DNA from: Candidatus Poribacteria bacterium
Lineage (GTDB): Bacteria; Poribacteria; DTPJ01; WJIO01
Direction of reading: 5' to 3'
NCBI GenBank assembly: GCA_014730235.1
Contig: WJIO01000116.1
Span: 1-36,248, forward strand
Length of the DNA stretch: 36,248 nt
This document shows positions 18,796-29,230 of the stretch, piece by piece. Under the pieces are notes generated by a model. It worked only from the letters and a program-made list of their open reading frames with translations, did no database searches and had not been told where the DNA came from. How positions within the stretch are numbered: position 1 is the stretch's first letter; each line of letters starts with the position of its first letter. Made by a program: the position numbers and the translations under genes.

Positions 18796-19620
18796 ATGCA
18801 AATCGGAATAATGGCCAGAACTTTTGTTCGTCCCACCCTTGAAGAAGTCCTGGACGCAGTAGCATCCCATGATATACACTGTATCCAGTTCAGCTTTACA
18901 TGCGCGGGATTGCAGGAAATGCCTGTGGATATCGAACCCGAGATATCCGATTACATAAGATCTGAAATGCAAAAAAGAGACATAGTAATGGGGGCAGTAT
19001 CAGGCACATTTAACATGATCGACCCAAATGTTGGCAAAAGATACGATGGTCTGCAAAGGCTTGAAACGCTTGCTGCTGCATGTGAAAGGCTGGGTACTTC
19101 AGTCATAACCCTCTGCACCGGAACCAGAGATCCAGAAAGTATGTGGAAATGGCATCCCGAAAATGACACACCGGAAGCCTGGGATGACCTGGTAAAAGTT
19201 ATGACAAAAGCCGTAAAATATGCAGAAAAATATAAAGTCAACATGGCCTTTGAACCAGAAGTATCCAATGTGGTAGATTCTGCCAGCAAAGCTCGAAGGC
19301 TTATTAACCAAATCAAATCCCCATACCTGAAAGTCGTTATGGATCCAGCCAATATATTTCATAAAGGCGAATTAGTCCGTATGAATGAGATGATCGATGA
19401 GGCTTTTGTGCTATTGGGTGACTATATAGCCCTGGCCCATGCAAAAGACCTGGATCACGACGGTGAAGCCGGACACCTGGCGGCAGGTAAAGGACTTCTG
19501 GACTATAAACAATATTTATCATGGCTAAAAAATTATGATCCAGACCTGCCGTTAATACTCCACGGCCTGAGCGAGGACGAAGTTGATGACTGTGTGGATT
19601 TTCTTAAAGTCCATGGATGA
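18796..19620 (+). CDS. Sugar phosphate isomerase/epimerase (xylose isomerase-like TIM barrel)
   Basis: AFEPEVSNVVDSASKARRLINQIKSPYLKVVMDPANIFH, ALAHAKDLDHDGEAGHLAAGKGLLDYKQYLSWL; 28 nt downstream of the oxidoreductase. Confidence 0.88.
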   Translation: MQIGIMARTFVRPTLEEVLDAVASHDIHCIQFSFTCAGLQEMPVDIEPEISDYIRSEMQKRDIVMGAVSGTFNMIDPNVGKRYDGLQRLETLAAACERLGTSVITLCTGTRDPESMWKWHPENDTPEAWDDLVKVMTKAVKYAEKYKVNMAFEPEVSNVVDSASKARRLINQIKSPYLKVVMDPANIFHKGELVRMNEMIDEAFVLLGDYIALAHAKDLDHDGEAGHLAAGKGLLDYKQYLSWLKNYDPDLPLILHGLSEDEVDDCVDFLKVHG

Positions 19621-19793
19621 TTAATGTTGAAAATCAAAACCTTTTCAGAATTAAACTTTATTTTGATTTTTTACCCCATTCAATTCTGGAGAGCCACAAA
19701 TATTGTCAAACAAATACACAAAACAGACGTTATATATTTCAGAATCAGAAATATATATTAAAATAAGCATATTTTTTCACCAGGAGGATCATA

Positions 19794-22700
19794 ATGAAAA
19801 TTTCACATGCCTTTATGTGTATAATTCCCATGCTAAGTCTGTTTATTATTACCCAATCATCCAATGGCAGCGTTTCAATCAAACAGGTAAGACAGGCCCT
19901 TCAGAACAAAAAATTCACCGAAGCCGCCGAGTTTGCCGAAGAATCCTTAAAAGTCTCTGACAAAGACAGGGGTACCTTGACATACTACAAGGCCCTGACC
20001 CTCTTTCATATTGAGAAATACAACGAATCTGCTAAAGCCTGTCAATCAGTCATTGAACAACACAAAGATTCCACCTGGTACAGAAAAGCCTTTTTCCTGA
20101 AAGCTCAATGCCATATACGTCTAAAAGAATTCAAAAAAGCCGAAGACATCTATGATTCGGAAGTCCGTAGACTCCTTTCAAAATCCAGGAAAGAGGATAT
20201 AGCCCGAATATACTTTCGTTTTGCCGAAGCTGTATCCCGTAAACCCGGCAATGATGAACTTGGCACGCCGCCGCCTGATTACCAGAAGGCCTACGAGTTA
20301 TACAGAAAGGTTCTGGAACTCGAGATCAATCGAGATTTAAAAGATGAGACCATGTTCCTTATGGGACGCATGATGCAGATGGTGGGTAATCACAACCAGG
20401 CCATTTCTGAATATCGAAGTTATCTTCATGAATTCGATCCATCGTGGTTAGGGCCTGTAAATTCAACTCGTCGGGAAAGGCAGGATTCAGCAAGCGTTAT
20501 TCCCGGTAAATATATACACCAGGTCAGGTATTATCTAGCCCAGAGTCAGATTGCTCTGGATCAGGTTCAATGGGCAAGGGTTAATCTGGAAGACCTGATA
20601 AAAATGCTTGAAACTATTTCAACCCAACTGCCTTTAGAATTAACCCCTGAAGCCCGTTTCCTCATGGTAAAAACATATCATTTCCCCGAACCCAGGAATG
20701 ATGATGAATTAAACAGGGGCATAAAGGCTGCACAGGAATTCATTGATGATTACCCAAATGATCCCCGCTCTGTAAAACTTGGCTATGATATAGGTTCGGC
20801 TTATAGCTCAATGGGTAAAAGCCACCAGGCTCTGGAAGCCTATAAAACCTTTCTGGAAACAGAATTTAACCAGGAAAACATGGGTGAAAAATGGGATAAT
20901 CTGGGTAAATCTCAATATATCAAACTGGATATTATAGGATTTAATCCCTCATCAGAAAACTTGTCCAATTATATCCAGAAACTCCGTATGTTAGCCACAT
21001 ACAGAAGGGCTGAAATTCTATTCTCCCAGAAAAATTACCCGGAAGCCATAAACGTCTGGAACAGCTATATAGCACAGTTCCCCAATGGCCCCCGGTGGAA
21101 TGATGCCCAGCAGGGAATTGTTAATGCCGAGTATCAGAAAGGCCTGGATCTGATAGCTGAGGAGAAATACGATGAAGCCGTCGCAGTATGGGACAACTTT
21201 CTTAAAGAGCATCCCCTGGACGGCAGATCTCGCCAGATAATGTTTATTTATGGCCTGATTCACTACTACAAAGCCAAAGAACAAAAAGATAAAGGCAATT
21301 CACAGAATTACAGGATGGCCATATCCGAATGGGAAAAGCTGGTTAATAAATATCCCAATACCGAGGAATCATCCCTGGCCCTCTTCCGAATTGGTCAGAT
21401 ATATGAAGAGAAAATCGGTGATCTGGAAAAAGCCCTGGAAGCTTACCGCAGGCTGACCTGGGGAGGCTGGCATGACGATGCTCAGAACCGCATAAAATCT
21501 ATGACAGAGAAAAACCTTAGACTGGTTACTGAGAGGGTTTTTCGGACAAATGAACCGGCAAAAGTAAAGTTAAACCTGCGGAATATAAAGAAAGTCACTG
21601 TAAGTGTTTACAAGGTTGACCTGGAAGCTTACTGGCGCAAGATGAACGGCATAACAGGCGTTGAAAATCTTGACATCGCCCTTATTTCCCCTGATGAAAC
21701 TTGGGAATACGAAGTTCCTGAATACGAGAAATACAAACCCTTTGAGCAGGAGATCGAAATTCCCTTTGATAAAGCCGGTGTGTGCGCTGTCCACATAAGC
21801 GAGGAAGACCTGGAAGCCACTACAATGGTCATAAGAAGCGACATTGATGCCATAATTAAGGCCTCTCGCCGGGAAATATTGATATTTACCCAGGATATGA
21901 TTAATAATCAACCTGTTCCCGACGCAAAGGTTCTGGTAAGCGATGGTAAAAGCATTATTAGCGAGGGTAAAACGGGCCCGGATGGTGTTTTTTATGAAAA
22001 AGCGAATGAGCTTAAAAATGCCTCTAATGTAACGGCTTTTATCATCAAAGACAACAGTGCCTCTTCTAATGTGTTGCAGTTGCAGGGGTTAGGATTAGCT
22101 CAGGGGTTGTCCCCAAGGGGATACATCTACACCCACAAACCCGTATACAGGCCCGGACAAAAGGTGTATGTAAAAGGTATCATCCGGGATGTCACCGACG
22201 GCAGTTACTCAGTATCTCCTGAAGCCCCTTATAAGGTTTCCATTATAGATCCCCGGGGTCGTCTTATATACTCGGAAGAACTGAAATTATCCAGATTCGG
22301 TACGTTTGACATGGAGATGCTTCTGGACGACAGCTCATCAGTGGGGGAATATCGCATTACAGCCCAGTCCACAAAAGAAAAAGATAAAATCTTTAACGGC
22401 GTTTTTTCAGTTGAACAGTATCAGCTTGAAAAAATACGCCTTGCCCTGGAATTTCCTCGGAAAGTCTATTTTCGAGGAGAAAAGGTGGAAGCCACCTTTT
22501 CAGCCAGCTATTACTATGGTCAGCCGCTAAAGGAACGCACCATCCGGTATGTATTGCCTGATGGTCGCAGTTACACAGGTAAGACAGACGCAGAGGGCAA
22601 ACTTAAGATCGAGTTTGACACAACCCCCATGCAGCCCGGAACTGTTCTGAATTTCAACGGCAGTATAGATGGCGAAAACGTGCAGGTATATGATACGGTG

Positions 22701-25700
22701 TTTCTGGCCCTTCTGGGCTTTAATATAAATGTAAAACCGTCTTCCAATGTGGTTATATCCGGCGAACCTTTTGAGGCAATGGTAACAACCACCAGGGCTG
22801 ATGGCGAACCCACAGGTAAAGACCTGACATTAAAGGTTTATCGCCAGACGGAACGCAAGGTTCACCCTATATTTTCCCAGATTCCCTGGATCGGTGACGA
22901 TTCAAAACCCGGCGGTGAGGTGGAGATAGAGGAACATAAGATCACAACAGATCAGAAGACCGGTAAAGGAAGAATAAAGCTATCCCTGGAACAGGGCGGC
23001 AGGTATATTCTTCGGGTAAAGGGTGTTGATAGATTTGACCAGCCGGTTTCCGGCGAGGGAAGTATACAGATTTCCGATGACAGCGACTCGGTCAAGTTGA
23101 GGGTTTTTTCCGACACATCAGAGCTTAAAGTAGGTGAAAAGCACATTGTGCGTATACACTCCCGGTTAAAGCCCACGTTGGCCCTGGTGACATTTGAGGG
23201 TGAGGGCATCATAAGCCATCAGGTATTGTCATTAAAAGAAGGCTGGAACGAAATGGAATTTGAAGCTGGAAATGAGCATTTCCCCAATTTCCATCTTTCA
23301 GTTGTTGCCATAGACGGACAGCATCTTAGAACTGCTGGAAAAGATTTCAATGTCTTAAGACGTATCATGGTGACTATGACACTTAATGATACATACAAGC
23401 CCGGTGAAGAGGCAGAGGTAACTGTAAAAACTCTGGATCAGATAGGCAATCCTGTAGAGGCTGAAATGGCAATGGTCCTGGTGGATGAAGCCCTTTACTC
23501 CATTTATGATGAGAATGTTCTACCTATAAATGACTTCTTCAATGAAGGCATACATCGGGATGCACCCATGCGGACAGTCTCTAGCTGCACATTCAGCTAC
23601 AAACCACCTACACGCAAAGTCTCCAAAGAGGTGCTGGAAGAACTGAGCAGGATGGAAATAGCAGAGAAATATGCCAGGGACAAAGCCGGTGTGTTAAAGG
23701 AATTAAATGGTACTATATCTTTGGGTATACCTGTTGAAAGTGCTGAACTGCGCGATAGACAAATGTTAGATGAAGAAGTAGTCGCTGAAGATGCTCTCAG
23801 TCTTAATAGAAAACGCTATGCTGGCAGATCATCCAAACAGCTCAGGGCACAGGAAACCCCTGCTGCTCTGATGAAGTCAGATATGGATTTTGCATACTTT
23901 GCTGATTCTCCTGCCTTAGCGCCATCGGGTGGAGGTGGTGTGGCATTTGGTGAGGAACTTACCGCTGGTTATGGTCTTGCACCGCAGATCAGGCGGGAAA
24001 TCGCAGGTCTTGGATACTGGAATCCGTCGGTGATTACCGACAAGAACGGTGAGGGCAAAGCTGTTATAACTATGCCGGAACGCACAACCCAGTGGAGATT
24101 AACAGCGCGCGGATGCACAGTTGAAACCCTTGTAGGACAGGTCTTTGAAAAAACAGTTATCCGCAAGGACTTCTTTGTGGATGCAAAAGTTCCGTCAATC
24201 GTTACAGAAGGGGATAAAATCAGGGTTCATACACGAATACACAACCTCACAGACTTTGCAGGAAAAGCACAGTTGAATCTGAAAATAGAAATTGACGGTG
24301 CTGGAACAAAAGGGATTCAAGAAACAGTAGACGTTTCAGGTAACGACACTGTGGAATTCGTGTTCCCGGAGGTGGAGATAACATCAGGTCGGGAAGTACA
24401 GTTGGAACTTACAGCAAAAGCCGGTGAGATGTCCGATGGAATATCCCGAAAGATACCTATCAGACCCTGGGGCATGGAATATTCCCACAGCAGTTCAGGC
24501 GTATCCAGTGGAAACGAAACGGTGTTCCTGGAACTGACGAAGGGCATAGAGTATATAAGCAACAGGCTTAACATAAGCATTGGCCCGGATGTAAACCGCA
24601 TGGTATTTGACATGGCCATGAATACCATAAGACCGATGGATATGTCTTTCTCCAGCCGTATACATCCTGTTCCCGGAGACGTGGGAAGCGATCTCCTGGC
24701 CCTGGCCTATGCGCTGGATTACCTGGAGGCAGTTGGCGGCGATTCGGAAGACAGCAGGCAACTGGTTTCACAGGCTCGCAGCCTGTCGGCTTTGCTGGTT
24801 ACAAGACAGAGAGACGACGGCGGCTGGTGGTGGTGTGAAAATGCAGAACAGAGCGACATTCACGTCAGTGCCAGAAACCTGTGGGCCCTGCTGCATGTGC
24901 AAAAACAGGGCATTGAGGTGCATTCTGAAGCCATCGAAAAAGGCATCGCATACATGAAAGAAGCCTTTGCGCGGCTGGAACAACAAAAAGACTACGACAA
25001 ATCGGTGGTACTGCACACCCTTTCTGCGGGTGGAGAAGCGGATTTTGCCTACGCCAACAGGCTTTACAGGAATCGCAACAATCTTAATCCCGCCGCTCTT
25101 GCCTATACGGCTTTGATCTTCGCCAATCTGGACAGGAAAGAGATCGGCGGTGAGATGCTGGAAGTATTGGCTTCAAAGAGCGATAAGAAAGCATCTAAAG
25201 GTTTATATGAAAACGTAGAAACGGCAGCGTTGGCAATGCTGGCCTGGGAGATGATACAACCTGAATCGCCTGTTGTAGACGAGATACTGAACTTTATCAT
25301 GTCTCAACGGACATTCTATGGTTATTCACCCTATAAGGCCAAGGGTCCTGTTGTTGCAGCCCTGGCGATGTACTACGGAAAATCTCAATATTCCAGCAGT
25401 GATTATAATCTTGAAATAAAAGTAAACGGTAAATCCATCAAAGTAATAGATGCAAAGGATAAACAGCCAGCCGTTATGGTCAAGGTGCCATTAGACATGG
25501 TAAAAGACGGACAGAATAAGGTGGAATTCCAGCTTAAAGGCAGCGGCAATTACGCTTATACAGCCACGTTAAGCGGCTTTTCACCGGAATTCAAAGATCC
25601 GGAATCGTGGAAAAACCCACATATCCGGTCGCGGAACTATTATCACGCGCCTATTGAATACAAAGGTCGCCAGATAGCATCCAGCACCACGCAGATCACC

Positions 25701-27797
25701 CAGCTTGAAGCCGGGGCCCAGACGTATGTATCTGTAGATATAAAAGACCAGTGGTCAGATCGTTACTTTGTGGTTCATGAATACTTACCGGCGGGAACAA
25801 CCCTGGTGAACGATTCTGTATCGGGCAATTTCCAGCATTATGAAGCGGGATATGGTATGATTACATTCTATTATCCCCCCGGCAGGCATGTCAGGGATTA
25901 CAGGTATCAACTGGTAAGCTACGCACCGGGCACATACAGGGCTATGCCTTCAGTGATAATGGACAGCCGCAGACCTGGACAAATGCGGCTGGGTGAAGCA
26001 AAGTCTCTGGAGGTACTGGCACCGGGAGAAAAGTCAAAGGACGAATACCAGATGAATGACTCGGAGCTTTACGAGCTGGGAAAAGCCTACTTTAATGATA
26101 ATAAATATGCCGATTCTCTGGAACTGCTTACAAAGCTGTATGACCGAAACAAGACCTATAATCAACGGGAGTCGGCCCGGATGCTTCTATGGATATGCAC
26201 AGAAGAAGAGCATTATAATGCTAAAAATGTAATCGAATACTTTGAGATACTCCGGGAGAGATTCCCTGAGCTTTATATACCCTTCGACAAAATACTGGTG
26301 GTTGGTCGCTCATATCGGGAGATAGGTGAATTTGAAAGGGCTTATCTAGTTTATAAGGCCACCATAGAGGCCAGCTTTGTCAACGATTCCAGAGTCAGCG
26401 CGGTGCTGGAAGACGAAGGGCAGTTCCTGAGTTCCATTGATTTCCAGGAAGATCTGTGGAGAGAATATCCTGATCTCCCCCAGGTTGTTTCGGCATACTT
26501 TGCACTTTCCCAGGCCTTATATGCCAAAGCACCGGAAGCCCGGGAATTGGCAAAAAATCAACGTCAGATACCAATACTCAAAGGGCAGTCAAAATCTGAT
26601 ATTAAGAAAATAACCAAACTTGATCTGCTGAAGGAAACTGCCTTGATGCTGGCTGAATTCCTGACTCTATATTCAACTGATCCCCTGGCTGATGATGCGA
26701 CTTTCTCAATGGCAAATGTCCTGCTGGATTTAGAAGACCATCAGCAGGTTGTTAAGCTGTGTAAAGGGGCACAATACCTTTATCCTGAAAGCGATTACCT
26801 GGCCAGTTTCCAGTATGTTGAGGCTCTGGGATTCTTCTCACAGCGAAAATATGACGAAGCTGTGGAAGCGGCTAAAGTCGTGGCTGATGGTAAAAGCGAC
26901 GACAGAGACCTGGCCCGATACATCCTGGGACAGATATACCATTCAAGAGGCAAGCCGGAAATGGCTATAGACTGGTATGAAAAAGTAAAAACCATATATC
27001 CCGATGCGGGAGAATCCATAAACTACTTCAGGAAGAAGCAGGTATCTGTGGATGAAGTAAAGGTATTTCAGCCAACAGAGGAAGCCAGCGTTAAGATTAA
27101 ATACAGGAATATACAGGAAACCTCATTGCAGGTATACAAGGTTGACCTGATGAAGCTTTATCTGCGGGAGAAAGACCTGAGTAAAATCCGTTCTATCCAA
27201 CTGGCAGGCATAGAGCCGGAGTTCAGCAAGACAATAAAACTGGGCGACGGCAAGGACTATGTGGACAAAGAGCATATAGTACCACTGGAAATAAAGGACG
27301 AAGGCGCTTACCTGGTTATCTGCCGGGGAGATGAGCTATTCACAAGTGGTCTGGTGCTTTTGACTCCGCTCAAGATGGAAGTCCAGGAGGATGCGGTCAG
27401 CGGCAGGATCAGGGTGAATGTCCGGGATGTAGTGGATGATCTATACAAAGAGGACATCCATGTAAAGGTTGTTGGCTCTGAGGATCAGATATTTAAATCC
27501 GGTGAAACAGATCTGAGGGGTATTTTCACAGCCGATGATATCCGGGGTAAGGCTACAGTGATCGCCCGTAGCGGAAAGGATCAATATGCCTTTTATCGGG
27601 GTGAGCAGTGGCTTGGAAAGCAAGTAACCCATGAGGGTGTTGTTCAGCAGGAAAGAATGCCAGAAAGACAGCAGCAGGCTGACTACAGGTCTAATATAGG
27701 AATAATGAACCAGGCCATCCAGGGAAAGAATTTCAGGGGATTTGATGAAATGCGCCGGGGTGGCAAAAAAGGTGTGCAGGTGCAGTATACACAGTGA
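19794..27797 (+). CDS. Giant alpha-2-macroglobulin-like protein with N- and C-terminal TPR modules
   Basis: Signal peptide MKISHAFMCIIPMLSLFIITQSSNGS; TPR-like repeats; MG2 region YTHKPVYRPGQKVYVKGIIRD; A2M region GYWNPSVITDKNGEGKAVITMPERTTQWRLTARGCT; TED-like helices; RBD-like VHEYLPAGTTLVNDSV; C-terminal TPR and repeated MG-like module. Confidence 0.9.
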   Translation: MKISHAFMCIIPMLSLFIITQSSNGSVSIKQVRQALQNKKFTEAAEFAEESLKVSDKDRGTLTYYKALTLFHIEKYNESAKACQSVIEQHKDSTWYRKAFFLKAQCHIRLKEFKKAEDIYDSEVRRLLSKSRKEDIARIYFRFAEAVSRKPGNDELGTPPPDYQKAYELYRKVLELEINRDLKDETMFLMGRMMQMVGNHNQAISEYRSYLHEFDPSWLGPVNSTRRERQDSASVIPGKYIHQVRYYLAQSQIALDQVQWARVNLEDLIKMLETISTQLPLELTPEARFLMVKTYHFPEPRNDDELNRGIKAAQEFIDDYPNDPRSVKLGYDIGSAYSSMGKSHQALEAYKTFLETEFNQENMGEKWDNLGKSQYIKLDIIGFNPSSENLSNYIQKLRMLATYRRAEILFSQKNYPEAINVWNSYIAQFPNGPRWNDAQQGIVNAEYQKGLDLIAEEKYDEAVAVWDNFLKEHPLDGRSRQIMFIYGLIHYYKAKEQKDKGNSQNYRMAISEWEKLVNKYPNTEESSLALFRIGQIYEEKIGDLEKALEAYRRLTWGGWHDDAQNRIKSMTEKNLRLVTERVFRTNEPAKVKLNLRNIKKVTVSVYKVDLEAYWRKMNGITGVENLDIALISPDETWEYEVPEYEKYKPFEQEIEIPFDKAGVCAVHISEEDLEATTMVIRSDIDAIIKASRREILIFTQDMINNQPVPDAKVLVSDGKSIISEGKTGPDGVFYEKANELKNASNVTAFIIKDNSASSNVLQLQGLGLAQGLSPRGYIYTHKPVYRPGQKVYVKGIIRDVTDGSYSVSPEAPYKVSIIDPRGRLIYSEELKLSRFGTFDMEMLLDDSSSVGEYRITAQSTKEKDKIFNGVFSVEQYQLEKIRLALEFPRKVYFRGEKVEATFSASYYYGQPLKERTIRYVLPDGRSYTGKTDAEGKLKIEFDTTPMQPGTVLNFNGSIDGENVQVYDTVFLALLGFNINVKPSSNVVISGEPFEAMVTTTRADGEPTGKDLTLKVYRQTERKVHPIFSQIPWIGDDSKPGGEVEIEEHKITTDQKTGKGRIKLSLEQGGRYILRVKGVDRFDQPVSGEGSIQISDDSDSVKLRVFSDTSELKVGEKHIVRIHSRLKPTLALVTFEGEGIISHQVLSLKEGWNEMEFEAGNEHFPNFHLSVVAIDGQHLRTAGKDFNVLRRIMVTMTLNDTYKPGEEAEVTVKTLDQIGNPVEAEMAMVLVDEALYSIYDENVLPINDFFNEGIHRDAPMRTVSSCTFSYKPPTRKVSKEVLEELSRMEIAEKYARDKAGVLKELNGTISLGIPVESAELRDRQMLDEEVVAEDALSLNRKRYAGRSSKQLRAQETPAALMKSDMDFAYFADSPALAPSGGGGVAFGEELTAGYGLAPQIRREIAGLGYWNPSVITDKNGEGKAVITMPERTTQWRLTARGCTVETLVGQVFEKTVIRKDFFVDAKVPSIVTEGDKIRVHTRIHNLTDFAGKAQLNLKIEIDGAGTKGIQETVDVSGNDTVEFVFPEVEITSGREVQLELTAKAGEMSDGISRKIPIRPWGMEYSHSSSGVSSGNETVFLELTKGIEYISNRLNISIGPDVNRMVFDMAMNTIRPMDMSFSSRIHPVPGDVGSDLLALAYALDYLEAVGGDSEDSRQLVSQARSLSALLVTRQRDDGGWWWCENAEQSDIHVSARNLWALLHVQKQGIEVHSEAIEKGIAYMKEAFARLEQQKDYDKSVVLHTLSAGGEADFAYANRLYRNRNNLNPAALAYTALIFANLDRKEIGGEMLEVLASKSDKKASKGLYENVETAALAMLAWEMIQPESPVVDEILNFIMSQRTFYGYSPYKAKGPVVAALAMYYGKSQYSSSDYNLEIKVNGKSIKVIDAKDKQPAVMVKVPLDMVKDGQNKVEFQLKGSGNYAYTATLSGFSPEFKDPESWKNPHIRSRNYYHAPIEYKGRQIASSTTQITQLEAGAQTYVSVDIKDQWSDRYFVVHEYLPAGTTLVNDSVSGNFQHYEAGYGMITFYYPPGRHVRDYRYQLVSYAPGTYRAMPSVIMDSRRPGQMRLGEAKSLEVLAPGEKSKDEYQMNDSELYELGKAYFNDNKYADSLELLTKLYDRNKTYNQRESARMLLWICTEEEHYNAKNVIEYFEILRERFPELYIPFDKILVVGRSYREIGEFERAYLVYKATIEASFVNDSRVSAVLEDEGQFLSSIDFQEDLWREYPDLPQVVSAYFALSQALYAKAPEARELAKNQRQIPILKGQSKSDIKKITKLDLLKETALMLAEFLTLYSTDPLADDATFSMANVLLDLEDHQQVVKLCKGAQYLYPESDYLASFQYVEALGFFSQRKYDEAVEAAKVVADGKSDDRDLARYILGQIYHSRGKPEMAIDWYEKVKTIYPDAGESINYFRKKQVSVDEVKVFQPTEEASVKIKYRNIQETSLQVYKVDLMKLYLREKDLSKIRSIQLAGIEPEFSKTIKLGDGKDYVDKEHIVPLEIKDEGAYLVICRGDELFTSGLVLLTPLKMEVQEDAVSGRIRVNVRDVVDDLYKEDIHVKVVGSEDQIFKSGETDLRGIFTADDIRGKATVIARSGKDQYAFYRGEQWLGKQVTHEGVVQQERMPERQQQADYRSNIGIMNQAIQGKNFRGFDEMRRGGKKGVQVQYTQ

Positions 27798-27834
27798 TTA
27801 AGACTATCCCTATAATATAACCCAGACCTATATC

Positions 27835-27884
27835 TATCATTCCTGCTTCAGGCTTTTTTAAAAAAGCCTGAAGCAGGAATGATA
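27835..27884. repeat. CATTCCTGC-family minimal copy; perfect 50-nt palindrome downstream of the A2M gene
   Basis: TATCATTCCTGCTTCAGGCTTTTTTAAAAAAGCCTGAAGCAGGAATGATA, perfect 25-bp arms; may also terminate transcription. Confidence 0.85.
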
Positions 27885-27982
27885 ATACAAATAAGTTTTC
27901 TTAACTTAACTCTGAAAAGCCTAAAAGGAAAGTTTAGCGGCTATTTTTCACAAATCCCTAAAATAGATGCCATTTATTCAAT

Positions 27983-28726
27983 TTACTTGCCAGTAACTTC
28001 AAGTCCTTCTATATCAAAAATTACATTGACACTGGCTTTAAAATTTGCAGGATCTCTCACGAATTTTGTATATTGTTCTAATCTTTTAGCGGCGTTTACA
28101 CTGTTATGGGCCATTATAACACTTCCCGGTGGCATTTTATCATAAGCACCTTGTAATATTTCCAGATAGATACCTTTACCTCTTGCCTTATCACCATCTG
28201 CATCAAGATAAAGGGCTTGAATTTGATCAGGGAAGTTTTTTACTGTATCTACAGCATCTTCGGCAATCACCCTGGCAACTCCGGTGGGATCAATGGTCCT
28301 TACATTGCGTTCCGCCCTTTCAGCTTCTTCGGGCTTTATTTCAACACCGATAAGATTTTTGGCTTTATAGACAGCACCAGGGCCTGCTCCTGCACCGGCA
28401 TTTGAGATAAACGTATTTCCACAAAAAACCCCTGCGGCGATCATATTTTCTGGCTGAATTATCGCATTGATGGCATAAAGAAGCCTTTGCATACGGGGAG
28501 TAATGGCTGTCCAGGGAATTTCAAAATTTTCTGCAACAGCTTTACGATGGGCCAGCATCTTTTCATGATCATAATCAGTATGAGGTAAAATACCCACTTC
28601 TTTAAGTACATTCAGAGCTTCATCAACTACTTCTATTTCCTTTTCCAGGGGTTCTAGCTGGCGATGCGGTTCGCCATATACCATTTTATAACTATTCCAA
28701 TCATCACTGCGATATTCTCGATGCAT
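27983..28726 (-). CDS. Class I SAM-dependent methyltransferase-like protein
   Basis: AAGVFCGNTFISNAGAGAGPG, NLIGVEIKPEEAERAERNVRTI, QALYLDADGDKARGKGIYLEIL. Start placed at internal ATG 28726 with SD TTGAGGAG; the longer ORF (to 28837) enters an inverted repeat. Confidence 0.65.
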   Translation of the reverse strand: MHREYRSDDWNSYKMVYGEPHRQLEPLEKEIEVVDEALNVLKEVGILPHTDYDHEKMLAHRKAVAENFEIPWTAITPRMQRLLYAINAIIQPENMIAAGVFCGNTFISNAGAGAGPGAVYKAKNLIGVEIKPEEAERAERNVRTIDPTGVARVIAEDAVDTVKNFPDQIQALYLDADGDKARGKGIYLEILQGAYDKMPPGSVIMAHNSVNAAKRLEQYTKFVRDPANFKASVNVIFDIEGLEVTGK

Positions 28727-28802
28727 TATATACTCCTCAACTATTACAGGTTTCTCAGGGTGTGTGATACAACCATATAAGTAAAATATCTTTTGATAAT
28801 AG

Positions 28803-28891
28803 TAATCGTTAAAAAATGGATATAATTTGGTTGTCATTTACCATCATTATAAAGGTATTTTCTAAACACATTTTCCATTTTTTAACGATTA
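28803..28891. repeat. Inverted-repeat (MITE-like) element, TIR TAATCGTTAAAAAATGG
   Basis: TAATCGTTAAAAAATGG (28803-28819) and CCATTTTTTAACGATTA (28875-28891), perfect 17-bp arms; right flank resembles the right end of the 5290-5481 element. Confidence 0.75.
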
Positions 28892-29018
28892 TATAATAAT
28901 AAAAATATTGGACATTAATCTATCATAAACTTGACTTAAGGTCAATACATTCTTAACGTTTGGTAAGAATTATCTTTAATTCCTTGCCAAATTATTGTAA
29001 AATGCAGAAAATAAATAA

Positions 29019-29170
29019 ACTGATATTTCTAAAATTAACTAAAACCATATGTTGCAGTGCTTAAAGAGACACTAGCAAATGAAAATGCTATCAGGCTGTC
29101 ATTCCTGCTTTTGCAGGAATGACAGCATAAAGAAGTTTCTTATCTTTATCATACTAAATCCGGAAGAACC
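29019..29170. repeat. CATTCCTGC-family repeat ending just upstream of the sulfatase
   Basis: ACTGATATTTCTAAAATTAACTAAAACCATATGTTGCAGTGC...GTCATTCCTGCTTTTGCAGGAATGAC...ATACTAAATCCGGAAGAACC. Confidence 0.85.
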
Positions 29171-29230
29171 TTTAAACATAATAGACGAGAATTTGTAAAG
29201 CTAATAAGTATAGGAGGTATAATACCAGCA

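Noticed and set aside
28727-28837. N-terminal extension of the methyltransferase-like ORF
   Set aside because: Translates an inverted-repeat arm; internal ATG 28726 has a strong SD.
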